Below, one piece after another: positions 1 to 10,682 of a stretch of 64,000 nucleotides of DNA. Below the pieces are notes generated by a model. That model did not search any database. It saw only the letters and a program-made list of their open reading frames with translations, and was not told where the DNA came from. Origin of the DNA: Clarkia xantiana subsp. parviflora (taxonomy: Eukaryota; Streptophyta; Magnoliopsida; Myrtales; Onagraceae); assembly GCA_036873135.1 (NCBI GenBank), contig JAPTYO010000015.1:10023683-10087682 (forward strand). Direction: 5' to 3'. Position 1 is the first letter of the stretch, and each line of letters opens with the position of its first letter. The position numbers and the translations under genes were made by a program.

Positions 1-720
1 TTACATGCCTAGGCATATTTTCATGATATATATACATGCATCCATATGCATCACTACTAGTGTAGTCAAACACTTAGTAACTCCCTCACCTATTACCATG
101 TGTGCATCTAGGTGCCTGATAGCTATAGTGTTATAACATTTATAAGTTTCCTATCACCTGACATGACTGTGCCTATAGCAACATTACTTCCCATGATTGA
201 TGATTCATACATTAGAGTCACATTGATACTCGATAGTTTCCCATGAAAGATAGAATTTTTTTCAATTCATTACAATGGTTGCATTCATATGCATTACAAT
301 AAGTGTAGTAGAACAGTTAGATCACTATTGATAACACATGCATACATAGATACATACTTGCCAGTGCCATGACACTCATGAAATTTTTCATCACATTGTG
401 TGATCATATCTATCAACACTGACACTGTCACAATTCATACCTTGTAACACTCTCACATGCGCACATCATGTCACGTTGCCATTGATTCATATCTATTATA
501 TAGATTATGCATACTCATACCCATGATAGCATATCCATATGCACTTACACCATTAGTTATGATTTATTACAAACACATGTGATTCATGTCATCGGTTACA
601 TACACGTCGTCATATGATAGCACGTTTATGACTAACCCTGGCTCGCAATTTCTTTTGTTATGAGTTCAACATTGATATAGGTCATACCCTCCTAGAACGG
701 AAGGAATGACCATTAATCGT
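1..720. other. AT-rich intergenic DNA, no gene seen
   Basis: No convincing gene is visible. The stretch is rich in ATGCAT/CATATG-like words and CAC-rich phrases, which suggests decayed repeat DNA, but I could not assign it to a family. The last part probably belongs to the internal region of the broken Tat element whose LTR begins at 825; where that element starts is unclear. Confidence 0.5.
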
Positions 721-810
721 AAACAAGCAAAGGTAAAATAAAAGCCGAGATACAATCGGGTTTATAATCCTTCTAAACTAATAGAGTCAAGAAACGGCAA
801 GCCGATCCTT

Positions 811-1411
811 GACTCGGGGGCAAATGATGAATATACACCCGATTGGACCTCACTAAGGCTTAAACATGGTCGCCCTGTCGACCTCGAGGTAAGTCCACTT
901 GGTCCCGAGAAACATACACGACTTGACTGGTTGCTATAAAGCAATCGGGCTTGTCCGGTTGCAAGTCAACCGGATGGGTCCGGACGCGACGTTTCAGGAC
1001 CCGTCCGGTGTTCTACGGGGCCGACACTCCCGTTACGACCCCGGACGCTATTGTCCGGAGTACCCGCGTATATTTAATTTCTCCTTATCTCTGTGCGGGC
1101 CCCACCCAAAAATGTGGGCCCCTCCGGTGCCTGGATCCAAAACTCAATAAATAGGGGTCTAGGTCCTTCATTTCCAACTTAATCTCGGATCGAGACACCG
1201 GAGCTCTGACTTCTCTCTACTTTATCTCTCTAAAATGATGTCCTTACTTTGGCATCGGAGAGGGTTCGCCAGAGACGCACCCCCTCTCGGGCACTACCAT
1301 TTGTGCAGGTTCGCCAGGCATGGAGTTGGATCGACCATAACCCGAAGATCAGAGGAACATGACTCGACGTAAGGCCGCCAAGATCGGGCCCCGGATGAGC
1401 AAGTTCCAACA
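811..1411 (+). mobile_element. 3' end of a truncated Tat-lineage element: polypurine tract and LTR
   Basis: A polypurine tract (ACTCGGGGGCAAA, 811-824) is followed at 825 by TGATGAATATACAC, which matches the start of U3 in E2 and E3 (TGATGGATATACGC). The LTR runs to GTTCCAACA at 1,411, like the end of the E1 LTR (GATCCAACA), about 587 bp. It contains a TATA-like CAATAAATAG near 1,145 and the GCATCGGAGAGGG phrase (about 1,250) that also occurs in the R/U5 region of E1. Its U3 has inverted repeats such as TCCGGTTGCAAGTCAACCGGA-type pairing near 953-973. No matching 5' LTR, gag or pol lies in the window, so only the 3' end remains or the rest lies outside the window. Confidence 0.75.
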
Positions 1412-2791
1412 CAGATGAAATGATTTCAAGTAAGAATAGACATGTCTGATCAAAATAATGACGCATTTATATATTGTGTGAATCAATATATGTATATAAT
1501 CGGCATGTCTATTGGTGGTGTAACAATATTGGTTGTGAAGAGAGGCTGCAATAATTCATTAGGCAATGTACATTTTTAATATAAAATTGTTGATTTAATG
1601 CATTGTTGGATTTCTTCTACTAGGTTATTTGAACCCTGAATAGAGACGCATTCATCTTGAGAACTCTGACTCAGAAGAGTATTATCATCTGATCATATCA
1701 TGGGCGGCAAAGAGTAGGAGGAATTACTTCTCAGCTGAGGGACGAATTAATTGAGCGATGCAAGCAGAAGGAATTACTGATTGGTGAACTCATGATGAAG
1801 TTTATATAATGGAATTGATTGTTTATGCGTTCTCCAAAAGACATCATATTACGAACTTGCTGTTCATTTTTCAAAGAACCATACTTTGTATATGCCAAAT
1901 ATTATTTTTTTATATATTTTACATATTTTTAAGTTCATCACAAGCCATCCTGACGCTGCGCAGAGAAAACACGTTAGTAATATTTTTTCTTAATTCTCTC
2001 ATCTTGCCTAAAAAAAATTTATTCTCTTTTTTTTTTTTCTTTAGAATTTTCTTCTTTTTTTGTTTCTCCGTATAATTTTCTTTCTACAAAGAATTGTGTT
2101 CTTTCTTTTTTTATTCAACCTATTTTTTTTTTACTTTTTTTTCTCAAAAGAATGAGACATTTTTTTACATATACATAAATAGCTAATAAGTATCATTTTG
2201 ACAACTTTCTTCTGTACGCAATATTTTTCAACTTATTAAAATGGAAAATATGCTAAATTTATTATTTTTATAAACTTTTTAGAAGACCAAAAAATGATAC
2301 ATTTTTTATTTTCTTAACTTTTTAGATGAGCAAAATACTAAATTTATATTATCTATCTTTACGAGAGGCCAAAGAATGCTACTCTTTTTCCAACTTTTTT
2401 TAAGATTAAAAGAATGCTACATTTTTAAAAGAATTTAATGCGTATAAAATAGTTTTTATCAATTATTTTTCTAACTTTTTAGAATGCTAAAGAAGACAAC
2501 ATTTGTTTTACAGAATGTAAGACGATATTACTAGAAAAAAAACTTTTTGCATAGTAATTCATGCCCAAAAATTAATTTTTATTCAGTAAGAAGACATCTA
2601 CTTTCTCGTACGAATTTTTTATTTCTTCCACACAAAAATTAATGTACGTATTGATTCGTATAATTGACATTTATTCTAATTTTTATTAAGTATATATACT
2701 AAAAAAACGGCCCGAATTGATAACAATATGATTCTTTTTTATTTACCAAAGACCGTAGCAGGAACTCACTTAGATAGGTTCCTGGATCCAC

Positions 2792-2850
<59 letters not shown>

Positions 2851-3430
2851 AATATATTTTATTATATTTTGATTAAGTTATATTAGGAACATATATATTC
2901 TAAGTATATTATTATTATGTTTTCCTAATTTATATATATATATATTCTAATATCACATAATGAAATATTATAAATTTGTGGTAAAAATTTAAGAACTAAT
3001 ATTAAACTTTAAAATATCAGTCTCACTTAGTGTCATCAGAACCGAACCAGACCGCAGCTATCAAAAATAATAAATTGAGAAAAAAAAATGGAGTAAAAAT
3101 TTCGGCCAAAAATCATAAATGGTAGAGTAATCATTTCATTAATGGGCATGCAGGTAAAAAAGCAATAAGACCAATGAAAGTAAGTTCATTGCATCGCTGT
3201 ATGTGGAGAAGGAGAGACGAGTTTGGTGTATTTCTCTGTCTATAAGCTGCATTCCGTCTTTTATTAGCTTTATATCGGTCGAACCGGGTCCGGACCGTGT
3301 TTGACTGGACGAACCGGAAATTGGTACCCTGACTGATTCGATACCAGATCCGGTTCTGACAACACTGGTCTCACTACATATCATTATCAGACTTTTTCTA
3401 ATTGGAAAAGACTTTATTACTATAAAACAT
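1412..3430. other. AT-rich intergenic DNA
   Basis: No gene is supported. Long T-rich tracts produce short spurious reading frames, for example at 1,809-2,075. A (TA)n microsatellite sits at about 2,799-2,843. A short GC-richer patch at about 3,270-3,370 has CCGG/GGTCC words like those in the hAT-type element at 18,636-19,221, but no ends could be found. Confidence 0.5.
2799..2843. repeat. (TA)n microsatellite
   Basis: About 22 uninterrupted TA dinucleotides, a simple repeat expected to be length-polymorphic. Confidence 0.95.
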
Positions 3431-3433
3431 TAA

Positions 3434-3483
3434 GGAGGTTTGGATATAGGTAATGTGAGATGTAATCATTAATCACACACGAC
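3434..3483. mobile_element. PIF/Harbinger-type MITE, left fragment (split by E1)
   Basis: The terminus GGAGGTTTGGATATAGG at 3,434 mirrors the opposite terminus at 15,215, which reads GGAGGCGTTTGGATGC on the other strand. Both ends are flanked by TAA (3,431-3,433 and 15,216-15,218), the TWA target duplication typical of PIF/Harbinger and Tourist MITEs. The last five bases (ACGAC, 3,479-3,483) are the duplication made when E1 jumped into this MITE. Confidence 0.85.
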
Positions 3484-4246
3484 TGATGGGTTCCGATGTA
3501 ATCGTTAGCCCCGTTAACAGCCAATGGACGGCGAGTAGGTCCAGTGGGCCTCGTGAAAAGCCTGGATCAGAGGCCCAGTATGAAGGGTCCCGACTTCGGC
3601 GGTCCCGACACATGAGCTGAATGCTCCCGACGAGAAGCCTCTGAGTAGGCCCCGATATGCCTTTGTAAAGGCCCCGATGATAAAAGCCCCGCAGAGGCTG
3701 GACCTGTCTCGTGAGACAAAGGGTCCTGGGTGGTGACCTAGAATGAGATAACTCTGGAGTCCCCGACAGGAGTTGGGACTTGTGATCAGAGGATAAGACC
3801 GAGAAACCCGCCTACTAGATAGAGTAGTGGGAAGACGGTTAAGATATAGACAAACTCCCCCGAAGATACGCAGGGCGTGCCCGAGATACTCGGAGAGTAG
3901 GCAAGATACGCGGAGCGTAGGGCGAGATATACGGAATCCCGAACGAGATATACAGAATCGTAGCGAGATATGCGGAATCATGGGTAAAACGGCCAGTCAC
4001 GGTCACAGGTAACTGAGTAGCTTCCCCTCCTATATAAAGGAGGAAGTTACCTCAGAAAACACATCATCTAATACACACTTAGATTACTGCTGCCACCCCA
4101 TTGATCATATACTCATTTAAGCATCGGAGAGGGATTCTGGGTTTAGGGTCACCACCCAGGTCATCCCCTTTTTGCAGGATTACGCGGAGCCTAGGAGTCC
4201 AAGCTTTCCGTCAAGGACGTAACGGAGCTTCGCCCGTGATCCAACA
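3484..4246 (+). repeat. E1 5' LTR
   Basis: 763 bp, TGATGGGTTCC...GTGATCCAACA. Thirteen bases longer than the 3' LTR because of a 6-bp indel near 3,993 and a 7-bp indel near 4,143. U3 contains direct subrepeats of the type GAGATACGCGGAGCGTAG (about 3,850-3,975). Both LTRs carry a 155-codon open frame on the minus strand; it is not supported as a gene. Confidence 0.96.
4031..4038 (+). promoter_or_regulatory. TATA box of E1 5' LTR
   Basis: TATATAAA within CCTCCTATATAAAGGAGG, itself a small inverted repeat. It is the likely core promoter of the genomic RNA. The same box is at 14,273-14,280 in the 3' LTR. Confidence 0.8.
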
Positions 4247-4247
4247 T

Positions 4248-4265
4248 TGGCGCCGTCTGTGGGAA
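4248..4265 (+). other. E1 primer-binding site
   Basis: TGGCGCCGTCTGTGGGAA begins one base after the LTR. Its first nine bases complement the 3' end expected for a plant tRNA-Asp (…ACGGCGCCA). The remainder does not match the tRNA-Asp I know, so the exact primer tRNA is unsure. E2 and E3 have nearly the same site (TGGCGCCGTCTGCGGG). Confidence 0.8.
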
Positions 4266-4301
4266 ACTAAAAAAAAAGCCAAAATAGTTTCTACCAGATC
4301 A

Positions 4302-7300
4302 ATGGCCGGTGGTGGCAAGAAGAAGCAAGTTCAGGCCGGCAGTTCTCGCCCCGCTGGAACTGTGAATTCCCCGTTGCCGGAACATGTTGCTGAACAGGGT
4401 GAGTACCCTGCTGTTTCTCAGACAGGGGGGCACGGTGATGATGAGGTCTCAGTCCGAGACACGACGCTGAACAGGCAAGATATCCCGCGATGGGAGGTGG
4501 ATGCTCCCCCAAACCCGGTGGAGCACATAGAGGAAGTCCCGCGAAGGGAGGTAGGCTCTTCTTCAAACTCGGAGTTGGCCAAGGCAGTAGCAGATGCTAT
4601 GCCTATGTTCTTGGCGGCCATGGAGGCTCTGTTGGACAAGAGAGAGGCTGCCAGGAGGGCAGAGGATTTGCCTCCGCGAGAAGAGCTGCCTCCACCCCCT
4701 CCAAGGGTGGTTCCAGAAGAACGGGAGGTTCAAGAGATTCAGCCCAGGAATAAGGGTAAGGAGCCCGCGCACTCTGAGAAGTTCGTGGTTGATGGCCCCG
4801 GACCAGTGCAGCACAGGACCATTCCCCTGAATGGTCCAATCACCCCCGATCAGGTGGTGAAAATCGTCAGCATCTGCATGGGTGACCAAAAGCAAATGAC
4901 ATCGGAGCTAAGGGATCGATCCAGTCATCCTTTCGTTCCACGGCTGCTAGATACTGTCGCCCCGCCAGGGCTAGGCATTCCGACCATCAAGGAGTACGAT
5001 GGTGAAGGAGACCCAGTCCGCCATGTTCAGAGGCATGTCCAGGCCTGTATGGGTAGGATCTCGAATGATGACCTCGTGTGTTCGTTGTTCCCGATCACTC
5101 TTGGAGAAAGGGCCATGACTTGGTTTTTCAGCCTACCGCCGGGAAGCATTACGTGCTGGGCTGATATGCACGATCGTTTCATCAAGCAATATCAAGGTCG
5201 GAGGCGTCTCCTGAAGAGTGTAAGTTCCCTGACCCAGGTGGTGCAGAGATCCGACGAATCGTTGGCATATTACTACCAACGGTTCACTGCGAGTGCTGCG
5301 GAGATCGATGAAGACATATCGGAGGGTGAGACCATCCGCACTTTCATTCGGAACCTTACTGCTCCGTATGGTTCCGACCAGATGCACGGTGTAGCCGCGA
5401 AGGCTGTGTGGAGTATGGAGGCCCTGCAAGCGAGGGTGAAACAGCAAATCGACGTCCAGGAGTCGAAGATTGCCGCTGGAGAGCTTGATCCTCCGAAGTC
5501 GGGAAGAGGAAAGACATCGTCCAAGCTGTCGGATGATCGCAAAGGGAGCGACAAGTCGGAGGGAAGTAGGAACCGTGGTCGCCCCGAAAGAAGGGAGGAT
5601 AGGCGTCCTCCGAAGAAGGATAACCGCGAGGGTCGTAGTGTTCCCATCAACAGCTCGATGACCTCCGTGCTAGCTGTGATGGATCGGCAGGGTCTCGCTC
5701 GGTACCCCCCAAGGAAGGAAGGAGAGTTCTTGGGAGGCCGCTCTGATCGTTATTGTCGGTACCATCGAGCCAATGGTCACGACACAGATAACTGTCGGGA
5801 GCTGAAGAAGGAGATAGAGAAGCTGATCCAGAAGGGGAAGCTTAAAGAGTTTGTCGGAAGGGGAAGGTGCCGATCCCGCTCCAAAAGTCGGTCACGGTCC
5901 CGTTCTAAGTCCCGTGATCGATCCCCGAAGAAGAAGAAGGTTGAGTCGGAGCCCTCTGGTTCCGGTGCCCGTAAGGAGAGACGAGGGACTATTAACGTCA
6001 TTCACGGAGGAATGGCAGCGGGAGGTGACACCACCGCTTCTCGGGAGAATTATGCTTCCCGCAAATCCGCTGCTGTGGTGCTAGGCAAGAGGTCCCGGTC
6101 GTGGACTCTAAAGGAGGAAATGGTGATTTCTTTCTCAGCGGAGGATTTGATAGGCGTGGAGAGCCCCCACGATGACGCCTTGGTCGTGACCCTGGACGTG
6201 GACGGATTCGAGATGAAGCGGATCCTGATAGACGGAGGGAGCTCCTCCGACATTCTTTTCATGGATGCCCTGGAGGCCATGGGAAAGACGAAGAAGGACC
6301 TGACGCAGGTGAACTTCCCGATGGTGGGATTCTCTGGATCGACTTCCTATCCATTGGGGATGATTACCTTACCGGTGGAGTTTGGTAGCGGCTGGAAGAT
6401 GGAACGGCGAAACGTGGATTTCGTCGTGGTAGAATCCGCAGGAACATACAATGCTATTATCGGGAGGACCACCATCAACCCTCTCATGGCAGTCGCCTCG
6501 ACAGTCCACCGGAAGATGAAGTTCCCGACCGACAATGGGGTTGGAGAAGTCAAAGGTGACCAGGTGGCGTCGCGAAAATGTTATGTCAATGCCACGCGAC
6601 GGAGAAGAAGGGAAGCTTTGTCGGAGGAAAGAGCCCGAGAGTTGATCGAGCTCCTGAAGGAGTTCAAGGAGCTGTTTGCCTGGTCCCCGAGTGATATGCC
6701 AGGAATCAGCCCCGACGTGATAGTGCACGAGCTGAAGATTGACCCCGCGACCAAGCCTATCGCGCAGAGGAGGCGTCCGATGGGCGCGGATAAGAGGATC
6801 GCGATCCAGCAGGAGATGGGCAGACTGCTCGATGCTGGATTCATTAAGGAGCTCCGATTCCAGACTTGGGTCGCTAACCCAGTCCTGGTGAGAAAGAGTA
6901 ATGGGAAGTGGCGGATGTGTGTCGATTTCCGCGACTTGAACAAGGCCTGCCCGAAGGATTGCTACCCACTCCCGAGGATTGACCAGTTGGTGGATGCCAC
7001 ATCAGGACATGAGCTGCTAAGCTTCATGGATGCCTATTCCGGATACAACCAGATCAAGATGGCGAAGGAGGATGCCCCCTATACGGCCTTCTATGCCGAC
7101 AGTGACGTCTATCACTACGACGTGATGCCCTTCGGATTGATCAATGCTGGAGCAACTTACCAGCGGATGGTAAACAAGTTGTTCGGAGACATGTTGGGGA
7201 AGACCATGGAGGCTTATGTGGATGACATGCTCGTGAAGTCCCGACAAGCAGGAGACCATGTCCAAAACTTGGCGGTGGCGTTTGAACGGATGAAGTTTCA

Positions 7301-9833
7301 TCAGGTTCGTTTGAACCCCGACAAGTGTGCTTTCGGGGTGAACTCGGGGAAGTTCCTAGGGTTCATGGTGAGCCAGAGAGGAATCGAGGTGAATCCTGAG
7401 AAGCTGCGAGCGATCGAGGAGATGCAGTCCCCAAAGACTCATCGGGAGGTTCAAGTATTGAATGGTCGGTTGGCCGCGATGAATCGATTCCTATCCAAGG
7501 CGAGTGACAGAGCCATGCCATTTTTCGATGTGCTAAGGGCCCACAAGAAGTTTGAATGGTCCGACAAGTGCGAGGAGGCATTCCAAGCACTCAAGCAGCA
7601 CCTCCGTACCCTCCCGCCGTTGGCGAAACCGGTTCCAGGCGAGCCGCTTTATCTCTATTTGGCTGTTTCTGATGTTGCTGTTAGTTCTGTTTTGATTAAG
7701 ATTGTCAAGGGCAACCAAGTGCCTGTCTATTATGTAAGCAAGGCATTTGCCAAATCAGAAATGAATTATCCCGCTATTGAGAAGTATCTCTTTGCGTTGA
7801 CTGTTGCCGCTCGAAAGCTCCGACCTTACTTCCATGCCCACGAGGTTACGGTGTTAACCAATCAGCCCTTGAAGCACTTTTTGAACCGACCGGAGGCGTC
7901 GGGGAGATTGGTGAAATGGGCCATCGAACTTACGGAGTTCCGTATCCATTTTGCCCCGAGAACTGCTATTAAGGGCCAGGCATTGGCGGATTTTATAGCT
8001 GAGTCTACAGCACCCGATCTAGAAGAAGCGGGTCCTGTAGAGGGGGCAACCATGGAGGTCCCGATAGCAGAACAGCCAGAACAGCCAAATGAGGAGAACA
8101 CTTGGGAGATGTACACTGATGGTTCATCTAGTGTAGAAGGATCGGGGGCAAGATTCGTCTTGATACCGCCCGGTGGAGGCGAGCCCCTGTGATATGCCTT
8201 GGCCTTGACGTTTAAGGCCACCAACAATGAAGCGGAGTATGAGGCTCTCATCACGGGCCTTAAGATTGCCAAGGGTACGGGGGTCGATCATTTAAAAGTG
8301 AAGTGTGATGCTAGTTTGATCGTGAATCAAGTCCAAGGGAATTATGAAGCCAAGAGCCCGACAATGAGGAAGTATTTGCACGAGGTGCAGACTTTGAAGG
8401 GAAGCTTCAAAAGCTTCGACATCGAGGCAATCCCGAGGGAAGAAAATGCGGAGGCAGATGCCTTAAGCAAGTTTGCTCTAAGAGTGGCCCCCGAGGAGAA
8501 TCGGAAGGTGCACTTTCTGGAGAGAGTGATTATCTCAACCATCGATCCGACGGAGGTTTGCGCTATTGAAGCAGGATCGGAGGAAGAAGAGAAACCCACC
8601 TGGATGACCCCGATGGTCACATACCTGACTACGGGGGCACTCCCCGATGATGAAGTGGCAGCTGTCCGGTTGCGTCGAATCGCGAACGATTACGTGATAG
8701 TGGACAACCAGTTATACAAGAGGGGGCATGTAAAGCCTTTTCTGAAATGTGTGGCGGAGCCTGACACGAATCGGATCCTGAGAGAGCTGCACGAGGGAGT
8801 CGAGGCCTGTCATGAAGGGGCCCGGTCCATTGTGAGAAAGGCGTTGAATCTATGCTATTACTGGCCTTCGATGAACAAGGAAGCAACAGCAATGGTCCGA
8901 TCCTGCGATGCATGCCAAAGGTACGCTCCGAATATCGTGGCTCCCACCGCGGAATTGATGTCCATCAGGAGTGCCTGGCCCTTCGCGCAATGGGGCATTG
9001 ACTTGGTGGGACCTCTTCGCCAAGCGAAAGGTCAGTGCAAGTATTTACTCATGGCCATCGATTACTTCTCAAAGTGGATAGAGGCTAAAGCATTGGCCAA
9101 GACGACGGGACAGCAGATCCTCAAGTTCCTTCAAACTCAGATCATATCCCGGTATGGGGTTCCTCGAGTGTTGATCAGCGATAATGGCCCTCCGTTCAAT
9201 GGGGCTCAGTTGAGGGAGTACCTGGAGGAGTTGAACATCGAACATCGGACAGCTTCCGTCCACCATGCTCAGACCAATGGCCAAGTCGAATCAGCCAACA
9301 AGATCGTGATGGATGGCTTGAAGAAGAGAGTCTACGCCTTGCAAGGTCATTGGTTGGATGAGCTTGAAAACGTGCTGTGGGCAGTTAGAACAACACCCAA
9401 GCAGTCGACAGGGGAAACTCCGTTTGGCCTTGTTTACAACACGGAGGCAGTCGCTCCCGTAGAGATAGCGGTGGCGTCCCATCGCAAGAGGTATTATGAA
9501 CCCCTAACGAACGAGGAACTGAGACGTCTAGATTTAGACTTGCTCGAGGAGTTAAGGTGGAAGGCTAATGAGGTTCAGGCTCGAATGCGTCTGGCAACAG
9601 CCCGATATTATAATCGGCGTGTCAAGTCCCGACAATTCTTCGTTGGAGAACTTGTCTGGCGGAGGAACGAGTTCGTTCATCAAGATCGGATAAACAAGCT
9701 ATCGCCAAAATGGGAGGGACCTTACAAGATCGTAGGGATGCCAGCCCCGAATGCGTACAAGCTAGAGGACCTTGATGGCAAGACGTTGAAACATTCCTTG
9801 AGTGGCGAACACTTGAAGAAGTATCATGTTTGA
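4302..9833 (+). pseudogene. E1 gag-pol polyprotein, interrupted by one in-frame TGA
   Basis: The chosen start is the ATG at 4,302, about 40 bp after the primer site; the frame is open further upstream, but that lies inside the LTR. In order: Gag with a Retrotrans_gag-like region (about 5,100-5,390), a zinc knuckle CRYHRANGHDTDNC (about 5,754-5,796) and an Arg/Ser-rich segment (about 5,858-5,938); aspartic protease with the LIDGGSSSDIL active site (about 6,220-6,252); reverse transcriptase with YVDD at 7,215-7,226; RNase H starting at YTDGSSS (about 8,113); integrase with an HHCC zinc domain (about 8,790-8,925) and a DDE triad at 9,000, 9,180 and 9,288. A TGA at 8,190-8,192 falls inside RNase H where E2 and E3 have Lys or Arg. 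The frame resumes at once and runs to 9,833. A CGA-to-TGA mutation is the simplest reading; programmed readthrough is less likely because E2 and E3 have no stop there. Confidence 0.95.
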
Positions 9834-9959
9834 TATTAAGTCGCCGCGAATGGCGCAAGTTATCTATCAATCCGATGTAAGCGAAGCTTTGAATTATTTA
9901 TGAATAAAAGAAGTTGCTTCCGATCAAATTGCTTTTAGATTTATTCTAACTCTTAGCAA

Positions 9960-10640
9960 GACGTCCTGAAGGACGCGACAAAAGCCTAGGTACGAAAAAG
10001 CCCTAACGGGTCCGCGTAAGTCATCTATATGATGCGGCCAAAAGCCTTAAAGGGTACGAAAAAGCCCTAACGGGTCCGCGTAATTCGTCTATATGATGCG
10101 GCCAAAAACCTTAAAGGGTACGAAAAAGCCCTAACGGGTCCGCGTAAGTCGTCTATATGATACGGCCAAAAGCCTTAAAGGGTACGAAAAAGCCCTAACG
10201 GGTCCGCGTAAGTCGTCTATATGATGCGGCCAAAAGCCTTAAAGGGTATGATTAAGTCGTCTAGAAGGACGCGATGAAAGCCCTGAAGGGTACAATAAAG
10301 TCGTCTGGTTTGGCGCGGTAAAAGCCTTAAGGGGTGCAAAGTAAATCATCTTAAGTGATGTACGAAATTGTCTTGAAAGGCAAGGATGAGAAACCTTAAG
10401 TGGTGAAATCCCGAGGAAAATGTCACGAAAAGACATGAAATTACACTAAGTGGTTTGGACAAGAAACCTTAAGTGGTGAAGTCCCGAGTAGACAAGAAAC
10501 CTTAAGTGGTAAAGTCTCAAGTAAAGCATCGGAAGGATGTATGAAGTCGCTTTAAATAGTGCAAACGATTATCAGGACCAAAACAGATGAAAAAAATTTC
10601 TTATATAAAGGCTCAAAGGCCTGAAGGTTCCGATACAAAA
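9960..10640. repeat. E1 hairpin array between the convergent pol and antisense gene
   Basis: Four 64-bp units at 9,991-10,246 (starts 9,991, 10,055, 10,119, 10,183) are flanked by degenerate copies to about 10,560. The array is a chain of very short inverted repeats around a TTAA/TAA/TGAA core, with the stem changing from copy to copy: GTCCTGAAGGAC, GCCCTAACGGGT, CATCTATATGATG, CCCTGAAGGG, ATCTTAAGTGAT, GCATCGGAAGGATG. It carries no reading frame and sits exactly between the integrase stop (9,833) and the antisense gene stop (10,683). Confidence 0.85.
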
Positions 10641-10682
10641 AGATAAAGGAGGGAAAATTACAAGGAATAAAAAGATAAAGTA

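Noticed and set aside
8190..8192. Programmed stop-codon readthrough in E1 gag-pol
   Set aside because: The stop lies inside RNase H rather than at a gag-pol border, and E2 and E3 have a sense codon there; a nonsense mutation is simpler.
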